A stretch of DNA of 64,000 bases from Ecdyonurus torrentis (GCA_949318235.1 OX439133.1:12607646-12671645); one strand, 5' to 3'; shown: positions 49,646 to 60,811, counted from the first letter of the stretch. Notes: generated by a model not told the origin, from the letters alone. Numbers and translations are program-made.

Positions 49646-50282
49646 TTGCTAGATTTTAAATTATCCTATGAGGGTCTATGTTAAATTCAATAATTATTTT
49701 CTCTCTTATCTGATGTCAGCAAGTTCTGAAAATTTTATAATAGGTAGCAGTTACTATTAACATTCAAATAGTATCATAAAATATAGAAGTTTTCTTATTA
49801 TATTTTGATAAAAGTCATTTGAATACAACCCTTAATATACATGTTTATTTTAAAAATGCAAAAAACATAAAACCAATTTGTTTACTTCGTTTTATTACAT
49901 AATGAAAATAAAATTTATAAAATTAAATATTATACTGTAAGTATTTAAATTAACAAAACAAAAGCTTTGTGATGTTTTTATGAGCGACGTATAATGAATA
50001 CATTTTGCTTCTTTGTATACGTATAATGGTAAACTATAATGTGATATGTATGCAAATAAGCTTACTCTATGTAATGCATGGTCTTTGTTTTCAGTAAATA
50101 ATGCTAATGTAAGATAAGTATACAAGAGAGAAGGTATTCCATGATGCTAATTTTTATCACCTTCCTATCAACCTCTTAAAGAACCTTTTTTTTTTATTTT
50201 TATTTTTTTTTTTTTTTAATGAACATATTATTTTAATGTAAGTTAAATCTCATGATGCTTGAAAATTTAAGGTGTTTTCAAA
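49646..50282. other. AT-rich intergenic DNA
   Basis: No gene; a reversed fragment of family Z lies at about 49700-49800. Confidence 0.4.
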
Positions 50283-50345
50283 AATTGTTTTAAGGTGGTT
50301 GCTTTCATATAAAATTCAACGCTGTATCAGTAACATAAGCCGGTA

Positions 50346-50383
<38 letters not shown>

Positions 50384-50610
50384 AAAAAATAAAAAATACG
50401 TTTTTTTTTTAGAGTATTGATGCTATTTCAGACTTATTTGGGGACTTCAAATATAGAATGCAAGAAAATAATAAAATTTCCCGATTTCTCAAAGAAATAG
50501 CCATTAATAATCATGTTTGTCCTATGCTATAAGCAATGTTATTTATTGCTCCAGTATGGTGTGGAAGCACTTTCACAGTATGACGTCATGTACAGTACAT
50601 GTACGTACAG
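50283..50610 (+). mobile_element. Family F element, diverged copy
   Basis: TTTCATATAAAATTCAACGC, AGTATTGATGCT, GCTATAAGCAATGTTATTTA and GTATGACGTCATG. Split by a T run at 50349-50381. Confidence 0.6.
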
Positions 50611-50639
50611 TCTACAGCACTGGAAAAAAGTTTTCAACG

Positions 50640-50870
50640 GAGTCTAATTTATTTTCCATTCACGAAATGGCAGCTGAGGTTTTATGACGTCACAGCTCGC
50701 TAATTTCCGTGAGTTTGGACGAGTGAGCTGTGACGTCATAAAACCGCATCTGCAATTTCGTGAATAGAAAAATAATTAAAAATCAATGACTCTGGCCAAA
50801 TTAACATTGATATCTAGGTATGTTATAGGTTATTAGACAAGGTTTTTGTTAAGATATTCTACTTCTTTAA
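50640..50870. mobile_element. Family B MITE, left-truncated copy 4
   Basis: Starts within the left arm (GAGTCTAATTTATTTTCCAT). It has two TGACGTCA sites in the arms (50685 and 50731), CACAGCTCGC at the core and TTCTACTTCTTTAA at the right end. Confidence 0.7.
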
Positions 50871-51378
50871 ACATTACTAGTAATATGTACAAAGATTATT
50901 AAAATAAAAAGTAAAAGTATAATGACAGTATCAAAAGAATAGTAATTTTGAAAGTCTTGCTAGTCTCAAAAAGTACTTATCATTATTAATCTTTATTCAT
51001 TACTAATTTTGTGAAACAGTAAAAAATACTGTATACAGTACTATTCAAAAATAATGTCAAGTTTATTTTCTTTCATAAGTTTACCTTATTTAACTATTAC
51101 GTGTATATATTACTTTGAGTTATATTAATTATGCATGCAACATGTAATAAAAAATATTTACCTTAATATGTTTTCTTATACAGTTCAGTAATAAAGCCTA
51201 TATTTATACTGCTCCTCACCCTGACTTCACCTTTTGCTTAATTAATTTATATTATATAATTTATTTTATTTATTTATTTTATTATTATTAAAGGAATATA
51301 TGCCACAAAACCCAATGTATATGATGCGTGCCAACGCCAACGGGTGCAGCAGCACGCAACTCCTTGTTCATCACTTAA
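50871..51378. other. AT-rich intergenic DNA
   Basis: Nothing recognised. Confidence 0.4.
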
Positions 51379-51587
51379 GCATTATTCGCATGCCGCGTAA
51401 ATTTGACGCGCGTCAACGTGCGTCAACGCGCGTAACAAAGTTGGAACAATGTAAACAAATGGAGCCGTTCACATGGTTTTTGAAAATTACATGTGAACGG
51501 CTCCATTTGTTTACATTGTTCCAGCTTTGTTACGCGCGTTGACGCACGTTGACGCGCGTCAAATTAACGCATCATGTGAATAATGCT
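51379..51587. mobile_element. CpG-rich palindromic MITE, family S
   Basis: Arms fold around 51481: GGAACAATGTAAACAAATGG and AGCCGTTCACATG pair with CATGTGAACGGCT and CCATTTGTTTACATTGTTCC exactly. The outer arms are runs of GACGCGCGTCAACG. Ends GCATTATTC and GAATAATGC are inverted. Single copy here. The two open frames covering it are artefacts of the palindrome. Confidence 0.82.
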
Positions 51588-51599
51588 TTATAACTACAC

Positions 51600-52111
51600 T
51601 TTATCCTATTCAGTCCCTGGCTTTTTTAAAAATTATTTCATATAGGTTGTTCTATAAACTACACACAACTCTTGAGACAGCTTCGAAATGTTAAAAACAT
51701 ATCAGCTCGTTCTGTAAACTACACACAAAAATTGAGCCGGCTTCGAAAAATGTTCCTTTGTAAGGTATTTCTATAGATAAGTAATCCAAAGAGAATATAA
51801 TTTTTCAATTTTCTGATGCCTTTAATTTTATTTTATCCTGGAAGTTATATTTTGTTGCCCATTTGATCAATTTAATTTTGACACGCAATACACGTCTCCA
51901 GCTGACCAGTACTTTTCAGCGGGAATCCTCTCTGGATTACATAGGTTATCTACTTACATTATTCCTTTGTTATAAACAGCTGGATATGACGTCGTTACCT
52001 GTTTACTACGTTTATACATATGGTCGATCATTTTTATTTCTTCGTTTAGAACTTTGAACTTGATAAGAATGAAAGAAACTCCATAAAAAAAAGTTCCATG
52101 CTCTTCATGCG
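51600..52111 (+). repeat. Family I repeat copy 1 (with a 205-bp insert relative to copy 2)
   Basis: AGCTCGTTCTGTAAACTACA, GAGCCGGCTTCGAAAA, then (from 51975) AACAGCTGGATATGACGTCG, TTTACTACGTTTATACATAT and GAACTTTGAACTTGATAAGA match 63803-64000. Copy 2 lacks 51767-51971, which is bounded by direct repeats TTCCTTTGT. Confidence 0.7.
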
Positions 52112-52382
52112 ACTCAATTTTGTTGGCTCAAAAAACAAGATCAACCAATGAATGTGTCTTATTTTGTTGGCCAGCTAATCACTGTAAATGAGATTCATTT
52201 TACTTTACAGAACAAGCTACAGTCGTAAATTTTAACTGCGTTTTTGTGTGGCTCTTAGATAAAGCAAAAATATGTATCTTTTATCATAAAAGTTTTCTTA
52301 CTTTTGCGGGCCCCTTATATTGACTCTAAAAATGCTCAGATTAGCTTCATTTTTTTTTTTTAATTTTTTTATACGCGTATAT
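52112..52382. other. Repeat-like DNA
   Basis: 52240-52360 resembles 49260-49400 in reverse. No gene. Confidence 0.4.
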
Positions 52383-52716
52383 TTAAAGGCATAGACAACA
52401 TGAAAACATTATCATTTACATAACAAAACACTTGATGGGACTTACATAAATAATATTAATTGGTCTCAAACCCCAACTGTAGCGCAGTAGCAGTGATCAG
52501 AAAATTTCGATTTATGCAACCCGTACAACATTTTTATACTAGTTTTTGCCTGTTTATGACGTCATAAACATGAATATTCACGCAAATTGCATACTTTACA
52601 GTATTTTCAAGCTCTCTTGTGGGGCCACATTTACATTCTGGTAAAAAATATCATCAGTTTTGTAGATCCCATTTTGTGTTTAGAACATGTTGTTTCAATG
52701 TTTTCTATGCCTTTAA
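52383..52716 (-). mobile_element. Family E element copy 3 (TTAA-flanked)
   Basis: TTAA at both ends. AACACTTGATGGGACTTACA, GTAGCAGTGATCAGAAAATT, TGACGTCA (52557) and ACATTCTGGTAAAAAA match the other copies in reverse. Confidence 0.75.
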
Positions 52717-53084
52717 GGGTGTTTTCTGGTCCAATTGTCATATTTTTATCTCAAAGTATTCCATATTTTCGTTTTTTTTTTTTATTGAATTATCAGATAT
52801 CCTTTGTATTGTATACTGGGACTAATGAGAAAATACCTATGCTTAGTATTTTAAAACGGAAACAGATATAAACAATAACTTACATTCAACAGCTCATCTT
52901 AAATAGCTTCCTTCTTTACGCTTTATTAATATTTGTTTATATAAATTATATAATTTGTTTATATATAATAATATCGGCATAATTTTTAAAAATATTTGCT
53001 CTCTTGTGGAGTCTGTGTGGATGTTCTTTGTCAAATATTTATAAATTTACGTATATAGGAAGTGTTTGTATTAGAATAAACTAT
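52717..53084. other. AT-rich DNA upstream of the cationic peptide gene
   Basis: No gene or repeat recognised. Confidence 0.4.
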
Positions 53085-53205
53085 GTAATTAGCATCTCGT
53101 TAAGGTCAAGTTTATAAAGTCTAGTCAGTATGAGTGGCATGATTATATATATAAATACCATCATCTTGAGAGACAAACGTTTATATTCACTTTCACCTTA
53201 TATCT
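53085..53205 (+). promoter_or_regulatory. Promoter and leader of cationic peptide gene copy 1
   Basis: GTAATTAGCATCT at 53085-53097, a TATA box TATAAATACC at 53150, and TTATATTCACTTTC at 53181-53194. The same three blocks, with similar spacing, precede the second copy's first exon (62602, 62672, 62703). From TATA to the last block is exactly 31 bp in both, where transcription should start. The leader to the ATG is about 25 bp. Confidence 0.7.
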
Positions 53206-53383
53206 ATGAACATGCGCTTCTTTCTCGTAAGTATTTTTTTACAATGTTTTTTATACATTTTTTTTTAAATTGAGGTTATCGGTTTAAAAATTTCTTTGGT
53301 TTAAAACACGTAAAAGTATGTGTAGTATTTCTGATTTATATTTCTCCGAAATCAGTGAAATACTGTAGTTTTCTCAAAACATG

Positions 53384-53430
<47 letters not shown>

Positions 53431-53538
53431 GGTTTTTCCTCATAAACGTAATGTTAAACTATAGGGGACCTTTAGCTTTCCCCACGTTTCCCGGCACGCT
53501 AAACCAATAAGTTCCATTAGTGATAAATGTATATTATA

Positions 53539-53575
<37 letters not shown>

Positions 53576-55543
53576 TGTTCTTCATTTCGTATGGAAAGGT
53601 TGTCTGCCAACACATTCTCTGATTTCGTTCAAATTTGGTACAAATATCAAGTTTAGGGTTTAGAGAAAAGTACTTTTTCAAATTTTGAAAATTTTGAAAA
53701 TTCCCGGAAAAATCCCGCATTTTGTAATTTTTGTAACTACCGACTTTGCTTGGGAAAATTTTTAATTTCTCTTAAATGAATTGGAATCAGTAAATAAAAA
53801 TAGTTGGATGGTATGACCATTAACCAAACCTTTTTTTGTGACAGGTGACCCATGACCTTGAACTCGTGTCAAGGTCAATGAACTGCGTTCAAAGTGGAAA
53901 ATTGCAAAAATGGCCAATTGACGTAACTTTTTTTGGGCATTTTTTTTGCATCATTTTGTAGCCTATAATGTCCTTAAGATATGTGCAAAAATTTGGAATG
54001 GACAAATTGTAACTTTAAACGTGGCGCCACGTCAAGCAGTGGCACCTCGGGTTGGTTGCGGAGTACCGACCAACTAAAAAATTCAAAATAAAAATAAGTT
54101 ACAAAGATATTCAAACCAAACTTGGTGCACATACACATATACACATGGAACATATATTTACAAAGTTATAAACTTATGGCGCGAAAATTCAAAATTTGGC
54201 AGTTACGAAACTTAAGAAAAAATCGAATTTTTCTGTATTTTCTCTGTATGCATGATATTGGTTGATCGTGAAAGTTAATTTAGGATATAAAAATACAGAA
54301 TCGGTATGGTTTACACCTAAAATCCATAAAATGGCAAAAAAGAGAAAAAAAATGACTGGCTGAATTTTATAATATTGTAAACAGCAATACTTTGATACGA
54401 TTCAGCATTGTTCACAATTAGCTTAATTATTGTTACTTTAACTAATTATGATTTCTTTAAATAATTTACATTAAATTAATTAATTAAAATATATGATTAT
54501 CTTACTAGCCTTGAAAAAAAAAGTGGTCTGAAAATTTATAATTCATAAATAGTACGGAATACTCTGATACTATGTAAGCCCCGATCCGATCACAATCTGT
54601 TTTTCTAATGATATAGATTGAATTATTATTTATTATTATAATTTGCAAGACATGGAATAATGTAATTTATTTGAAGCCTAATGTAACAATAATTAAGCTA
54701 ATTGTGAACAATGCTGAATCGTATCAAAGTATTGCTGTTTACAATATTATAAAATTCAGCCAGTCATTTTTTTTCTCTTTTTTGCCATTTTATGGATTTT
54801 AGGTGTAAACCATACCGATTCTGTATTTTTATATCCTAAATTAACTTTCACGATCAACCAATATCATGCATACAGAGAAAATACAGAAAAATTCGATTTT
54901 TTCTTAAGTTTCGTAACTGCCAAATTTTGAATTTTCGCGCCATAAGTTTATAACTTTGTAAATATATGTTCCATGTGTATATGTGTATGTGCACCAAGTT
55001 TGGTTTGAATATCTTTGTAACTTATTTTTATTTTGAATTTTTTAGTTGGTCGGTACTCCGCAACCAACCCGAGGTGCCACTGCTTGACGTGGCGCCACGT
55101 TTAAAGTTACAATTTGTCCATTCCAAATTTTTGCACATATCTTAAGGACATTATAGGCTACAAAATGATGCAAAAAAAATGCCCAAAAAAAGTTACGTCA
55201 ATTGGCCATTTTTGCAATTTTCCACTTTGAACGCAGTTCATTGACCTTGACACGAGTTCAAGGTCATGGGTCACCTGTCACAAAAAAAGGTTTGGTTAAT
55301 GGTCATACCATCCAACTATTTTTATTTACTGATTCCAATTCATTTAAGAGAAATTAAAAATTTTCCCAAGCAAAGTCGGTAGTTACAAAAATTACAAAAT
55401 GCGGGATTTTTCCGGGAATTTTCAAAATTTTCAAAATTTGAAAAAGTACTTTTCTCTAAACCCTAAACTTGATATTTGTACCAAATTTGAACGAAATCAG
55501 AGAATGTGTTGGCAGACAACCTTTCCATACGAAATGAAGAACA

Positions 55544-55628
<85 letters not shown>

Positions 55629-56149
55629 ATATATAACTGTTCAATAATTTAATTGATAAAATTCAATAATGATAAAAATAAATAGTAAATTTGGTAATTT
55701 TAAACTTGTAAATATAAAATATTCTACGCTAATACGAGTTCTTTGGATATTCTATTGAAAGATATCCATTGCCGTCGAAACGGAAGCGGATGTGAGCGAA
55801 ACCCCTTATAGTCAGCCTCAAAACAGTTGTTTCTTTATAAGTCAATAGTTGGCCTCAAAACAGTTGTACCTTATTAGTCAATGAATCAATATTCCCATAA
55901 TGTTTTATGTTTCAGATATTTATGCTTCTGATGCTTTTGCTCGCCTGTACTACAGAAGGAGCACCATGTATTAAAAAAAAGATAAAGAAGTTTATAAAGA
56001 AACAGGCTATTATTAACGCAGTTCCATTGGTTAAAGGTGCAATTGCAGGAGGTGTGATTGGTAAAAAAGCACTAAAAGCAGGTGCATTAGCCGGAGGTGC
56101 AGGTGCATTGGCTGCAGAGGCGATTGCTGCAGCAGTTTTAATTGGCTAA
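53206..56149 (+). CDS. Secreted cationic Gly/Ala-rich peptide precursor, antimicrobial-like (copy 1)
   Basis: Two exons: 53206-53226 (MNMRFFL) and 55916-56149, joined by CTC/GTAAGT and TTTATGTTTCAG/ATA in phase 0. The product has 84 residues. Residues 3-22 or so form a signal peptide split by the intron (MRFFL + IFMLLMLLLACTTEGA). The predicted mature peptide starts near PCIKKKIKKFIKK and continues with repeated GG, GKK and AGAL motifs (for example GAIAGGVIGKKALKAGALAG). By my count it has eleven Lys and a single Glu, one Cys, and a final Gly that could be converted to a C-terminal amide. A cationic amphipathic head plus a glycine-zipper-like hydrophobic tail suggests membrane activity, as in antimicrobial peptides; no known family is recognised. 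The ATG at 53212 may be the true start, since copy 2 begins MRFVL. The 2.7-kb intron contains a family K repeat and a huge palindrome. Confidence 0.75.
53255..53515 (-). mobile_element. Family K repeat copy 2 (in the peptide gene intron)
   Basis: Reverse-sense match to 28103-28370: GAGGTTATCGGTTTAAAAA, CTCCGAAATCAGTGAAA, GTAGTTTTCTCAAAA, an A run of about 44, CATAAACGTAATG and CTTTCCCCACGT. Confidence 0.65.
53536..55635. mobile_element. Giant palindromic element, 863-bp arms, inside the peptide gene intron
   Basis: Left arm 53574-54436 and right arm 54683-55545 are inverted copies of equal length (863 bp); I found no mismatch in the stretches I compared. The spacer is 246 bp. The ends CGTGTTCTTCATTTCGTATG and CATACGAAATGAAGAACACG abut (TA)n on both sides (53540-53573 and 55546-55635), so it probably inserted into, or expanded at, a TA target. 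Both arms contain the same small frame in opposite directions. No transposase is visible. Its transcript in either direction would fold into a very long hairpin RNA. Confidence 0.9.
55775..55880 (+). repeat. Family O fragment
   Basis: AAACGGAAGCGGATGTGAGC and CCTCAAAACAGTTGT (twice) match 32380-32520. Confidence 0.5.
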
Positions 56150-56207
56150 GACAATTAATGTTTATTTAGTTGATTTTTATCCCTACGTGTGTGCATATAC
56201 TATATTT

Positions 56208-56486
56208 AGAGTAGTTGCATTTAATGTAACCGCCGACGCAATATGTGAAAAATAACATAGCCCAGTTTAAAAATACTTAGCAGAAATATTTTTATAAGAG
56301 CATTGATACTGTTAATAGTTTCAATTAGGTTTTTATGTATGTGAGAAAAATAATAGTACAACAACAACAACAATAATAAATTTCCAAAGAAAATAGCTAA
56401 AAAAGCCACGTTTGTCCTATGCTGAGCAATGTTCTTTATTGTTTCCAGTATGGCGTCGAAGCGCATTCATGAGTCATTGCATTTTT
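56208..56486 (+). mobile_element. Family F element, diverged copy downstream of the peptide gene
   Basis: TTAAAAATACTTAGCA, AGAGCATTGATACTGTTAA, TCCTATGCTGAGCAATG and CAGTATGGCGTCGAAGCGCA. An AATAAA at 56375-56380 within it is a possible, weak poly(A) signal for the peptide gene. Confidence 0.65.
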
Positions 56487-56707
56487 TTACGCTATAAAAA
56501 AAGTGTTACTTAATAATAATATGTATGTATATTTACTTTTTAGATAGTTGAATTACAAATTGGTAATCATCATTAAAATTATATAATATAAAAAAAAGTT
56601 TAATAATATTTTATATATTATATATTTTAAATATTAATACATTTTTATTTTCACGAATACAGACCGAAAATGTCCTTACATTAAAAAAAAAGAAAAGAAA
56701 GAAAGAA

Positions 56708-56760
56708 GAGAGAGAGAGAGACAGAGAGAGAGAGACAGAGAGAGAGACAGAGAGAGAGAG

Positions 56761-56818
<58 letters not shown>
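56708..56818. repeat. (AG)n-rich microsatellite
   Basis: AG repeats with regularly spaced AC interruptions in the left half. Confidence 0.95.
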
Positions 56819-56822
<4 letters not shown>

Positions 56823-56921
56823 GGTACAAAACAGTACTTTCTTCTGCAAAGTATATCAAAGAATTTTAATAATGATTGGCTGCTCTCAAAAAAATATGTA
56901 CAGTATACACTCTCATTACTC

Positions 56922-56953
<32 letters not shown>

Positions 56954-57752
56954 CGTTTGCTCAGAACTGATAAAAAATCATTTGCAACTTGAGGCATGTA
57001 ATTTTTTCCACGACCTTCCGTCCACTTTCAGGTCTTTACGAAGAAAAAATTAAATATTAACCATAATATGTACTGCATAAACCATAGAGTTTTTATAGAT
57101 ATTATATATTATAATCTCTTTGATATAAACATGTAAACAGAAGTGATGTAATGATCAGGCGTTTTTAACAAAAGGAAAATTAAATCATCACATCATTTTA
57201 AAACTCAAACTTTGTATGTATAATTTTTTTTTTTTACAAATGTAAATATAATATCATTGTGTATCGCAAGCATGCTGTCTGTTCCTTTTTCTATATATAA
57301 AAACTACCTTAAATATGTTATTATTATAAAATGAAATGTATTTTCTTTATTTTTATTCTATTATTATACAGTAAAATATATACAAAAAAATATCTATTGT
57401 TTTATTTAGTTATGTACTTATGTAGTTAACAAATGAGATAAATAAATAAATAAACGAGATTTTTTTTAGAAGAAATTTTGCATTAATTTTATTAAGCTAT
57501 ATTGTATTTATGAGACTCTAAAACTATATAGCAAGAAAAATAAAACTCCTCAAGATAAATTTATTTTCTGCAAATAAATACAATCAAAACTACATGGTCA
57601 AAAATGAGAGAATAAAATAAAATATATTACTTGTAATTGCCTGTGAGTATTAAAATTAGTAACACTAATTTAATTTACAAAGAAAATATTAAAAATAATG
57701 ATGGAAATAAGTGAAGTATATAAAGTCATTGAAATAATATCACTAACACTGG
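56819..57752. other. AT-rich intergenic DNA
   Basis: No gene seen; T run at 56928-56953. Confidence 0.4.
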
Positions 57753-58057
57753 TATAGGGTGGTTTCATTCATGTTAAAGTTGACACCATAAGTGAGCTCT
57801 AAATAACATGGGCCAGTGTATAGGAAAATGACTCATTTTGCCAGTTTAAAAATACTTTATAATAGTTTTAGAGCATTGATGCTGTTAACAGGTTGAATTA
57901 GTACCTCAAGTATTCAAGAAAAATAATAATGACAAAAAAATAGCTACTAAAGAAAATAGCCAAAAACTATGTTTGTCCTATGCTGAGCAATCTTATTCAT
58001 TACTCAAGAAGAGCATCAAAAAACATTCAGAATGACGTCATGCGCACACACCCTATA
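57753..58057 (+). mobile_element. Family F element, complete copy (TA-flanked)
   Basis: 305 bp from TATAGGGTGGTTTCATTCAT to GCGCACACACCCTATA. It contains CATTTTGCCAGTTTAAAAAT, GATGCTGTTAACAGGTTGAA and TGACGTCA (58033). The best reference copy of the family. Confidence 0.82.
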
Positions 58058-58111
58058 AGCTTGCATATTATGCATTACGAGACTAGAAATAGTGGTGGTT
58101 ATTATGTTGGG

Positions 58112-58142
<31 letters not shown>

Positions 58143-58174
58143 CTTAGTCTTAGTCAAAAGCACTCAAAAAATAA

Positions 58175-58385
58175 ATACGTAATAATTATACAAGCTCATT
58201 TTCAGTATAATTTGTTCAATACAGCATAATTTATGCTATACGTCATAATAGATATGTTACAGAGCATAAATATTATGTTGTACAGCATAATTATTTGTGT
58301 TGTTCTAATAACTTAGCATCATTTATGCTATAATGACATTAATGCAGCATAAATAATGTATAATTTATTCTATTCGTGAGGTTCC
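58175..58385. repeat. Family J repeat copy 2
   Basis: Second copy of 27215-27412: TTGTTCAATACAGCATAATT and AATGCAGCATAAATAATG in the same order. Confidence 0.6.
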
Positions 58386-58547
58386 TGAATATTGTACTGT
58401 ATTCCTTTTTTATATAATGCGCTCCCTACCTAATAATATAAAAGATTGCGAATTCTTTCTTATATGAATCTTTTAAGAAAATGGTCCAAAGATATTTACT
58501 TAAAAACATGTTTTATAGTGTTGCAGATTTTCTTGAAGGTAATAACA

Positions 58548-58868
58548 TTAAAGACGTAGAACACCTTGAACAAAAAAGACTTGCCTATAATATCCTAACA
58601 TACCCAAATATCAGCATTATTTTGGCCGGAGTCATTGATTTCTAATTTATTTTCCATTTACAAAATGTCAGTTGCGGGTTTACTACGTCACAGCTCGCCT
58701 GGTCCACGCACGCGGAAACAGGCGAGTGGTGACGTATTAAACCCGCAACTGACATTTTGTAAATTGAAAATTAATTAGAAATCATCGACTCCGGCCAAAA
58801 TAATGATGATATTTGGGTATGTTAGGATATTAGGCAAGTCTTTTGTTCAAGGTGTTCTACGCCTTTAA
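58548..58868. mobile_element. Family B palindromic MITE copy 5 (TTAA-flanked)
   Basis: TTAAAGACGTAGAACACCTT and AAGGTGTTCTACGCCTTTAA at the ends. Core CCACGCACGCGG between arms with CAGTTGCGGGTTTACTACGT. Confidence 0.88.
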
Positions 58869-58934
58869 GTATAACTAGCCTAATTTTTTTCTATATCTTC
58901 ATTATCAGTGTATAATGAACACAGTAACAACCAC

Positions 58935-59032
58935 AAGCTACTATTGTATTTGTTGATGTATTTGTGTTATATATTTGACTTGTTCTACTCTGTAAAGACA
59001 GAGAACGTAATAAAATCTTATATCTTATATAA
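58935..59032 (+). mobile_element. LINE-like 3' tail fragment
   Basis: TGACTTGTTCTACTCTGTAA, AGACAGAGAACGTAATAAAA and TCTTATATCTTATAT match 40961-41065 in reverse. An ATATCTT-type tail is typical of CR1/L2-like LINEs. Confidence 0.45.
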
Positions 59033-59048
59033 ATATTTATAAAAATAT

Positions 59049-59392
59049 TTAAAGCCATAGACCACATAAAACAACATTGTGCTTTTTAATGAATAAACAC
59101 AAAATGGGATCTTAAAAACTGATAACAATTTTTACCAGAATGTTAATGTAGCCCCACGAGAGAGTGTAAAAATACTGTAAAGTATGCAAAGTGCGTGAAA
59201 ATTCATGTTTATGACGTCATAAACATGCAAAAATCAGTATGAAAATGTTGTGCGGGTTGCATAAATTGAATGTTCTGATCACTGCTACGGGGCTACTGTT
59301 GGGTTTTGAGACAAACTAATGTTATTTACGTAAATCCCATCAAGTGTTTTGTGATATAAATGCTTATGTTTTTCTCTGGTCTATTCCTTTAA
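59049..59392 (+). mobile_element. Family E element copy 4 (complete, TTAA-flanked)
   Basis: 344 bp between TTAA sites. AAAGCCATAGACCACATAAA at the left, TTTCTCTGGTCTATTCCTTT at the right, TGACGTCA at 59212. Confidence 0.82.
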
Positions 59393-59474
59393 CTGGTTTG
59401 TAAAAAGTTGCAAATAATGTGGTTCTTTAAATTTTAATAAAATATTAGTTGGATTATATTTCAAAATCTAAAAA

Positions 59475-59770
59475 GAAAACTTCAACACTTTATGATGCCA
59501 TTTGAAAGTTAATATTATAAACAGCTATCTTTGATAAAATTTTAAGAACCCGTGACCATCAAATATAAGAGAGAAAAAAATTATTGAAATTAACATGGGC
59601 TCTTATGGGACTAAAACTTCAAAAAAATAATAATTCAAAATCTAGCATGGTGTCCCCTCCAATTTTTTTTTACATTTTTGAAGATAACTTATGCTAATAT
59701 ATCACTGGGCAAAATTTCAGATTTTTATTTGTTTGCAATTTTTTGTCACACCGCGCAGTACCTGATTTTA
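59475..59770 (+). mobile_element. Family Z repeat copy 2
   Basis: CGTGACCATCAAATATAAGA, AACATGGGCTCTTATGGGAC and AAAATCTAGCATGGTGTCCC match 39102-39430. Confidence 0.6.
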
Positions 59771-59929
59771 TCCCGCCTTAATTATAAATTGGTTGATTAT
59801 TATTTGGAACTATTTACAGTCCAATAAAAAAAGAAAATAATAAAAAAAAAAAAAAAAAAAAAAAAATGAAGGCCATAAGTTTTATTTGCAATGTAATGTT
59901 TCTTACAAATTTTGATACTGAGGTTAGGT

Positions 59930-60095
59930 TTTCAAGTATGGGAGAAAAATAATAGTAACATAAAATTAACAAATTTTTCAAAGAAAATGATTAAAAACAA
60001 CACGTTTATCCTATGCTGAGCAATGCTATTTATTGCTTCAGTATGGTGTAGAAGCACATTCAGTATGACGTCATGTGCATACACCGTATAGTATA
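59930..60095 (+). mobile_element. Family F element, right half
   Basis: GGTTTTCAAGTATGGGAGAA, TATCCTATGCTGAGCAATGC and CATTCAGTATGACGTCATGT, ending ACACCGTATA. Confidence 0.65.
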
Positions 60096-60231
60096 CTGTA
60101 CAGTACCTAAGTATACATAAAGTATAATTAAACTTATATTTGTGGAGTTAAAGAGAATATTTGGATATGTACAAAAGTATTTCTGACTCATGTTTAGCAA
60201 TTAAATTTTTGCCTTGAGTGACAAGGGTTGG

Positions 60232-60430
60232 TCTCTCTCTCTCTCTCTCTCTCTTTTAATCAAGCACACGGTCAACATTCCCCAGAAAAAAAAAGAAGTT
60301 TTTGAAGGATGAAATTTAAACAATGTGTCAACTTTGGTAGCTCGGAAAGCTAATAATGTATAAACTTTAAATTTACTAAATTACCTGATGTAATACATCA
60401 AATATAAACAAATATTTTAGTCTTCATCAT
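60232..60430 (+). repeat. Family R repeat copy 2
   Basis: (CT)n, AAGCACACGGTCAACATTCC and GAAATTTAAACAATGTGTCA; second copy of 47434-47690. Confidence 0.62.
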
Positions 60431-60450
60431 TACGTTAATGTTGAAAGTGA

Positions 60451-60607
60451 CTGTACAGTCATTCCAATAAAAAATGAAATTCTATTGGCATATGGGAATA
60501 ACATGTATATTTAGATAGGGTTTTGCGTCAAATGAAATCTCCATCTGATTGCATTGAATGGCCATAAGCCAATACAATTTCATTTTTATTGGAATCATTG
60601 TACAGTA
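60451..60607. mobile_element. Palindromic MITE, family Q
   Basis: Inverted ends TGTACAGTCATTCCAATAAA and ATTGGAATCATTGTACAG, then AAATGAAATTCTATTGGC / GCCAATACAATTTCATTT. About 157 bp, single copy. Confidence 0.75.
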
Positions 60608-60708
60608 AAATGAAGTACTTTTGTTGATTGCAATAATTAGAACATCATAGTTTGGAGAGCACCATTTCAAAACCACATGAAAGTTACTATCGTAAATCTG
60701 CCTATATA

Positions 60709-60713
<5 letters not shown>

Positions 60714-60789
<76 letters not shown>
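60714..60789. repeat. (TA)n microsatellite
   Basis: About 76 bp of uninterrupted TA. Confidence 0.95.
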
Positions 60790-60792
<3 letters not shown>

Positions 60793-60811
60793 TGTCTATT
60801 ATAGATTAAAG

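Noticed and set aside
51300..51542. 80-codon plus-strand frame
   Set aside because: Mostly inside the CpG-rich palindrome of family S; arm symmetry keeps it open.
53517..55647. Identical small frame starting MRDFSGNF in both arms of the giant palindrome
   Set aside because: Present twice only because the arms are inverted copies; it runs into the TA repeat, has no homology I know, and is probably non-coding.
56611..56859. Leu/Ser-rich minus-strand frame
   Set aside because: Translation of the AG repeat.
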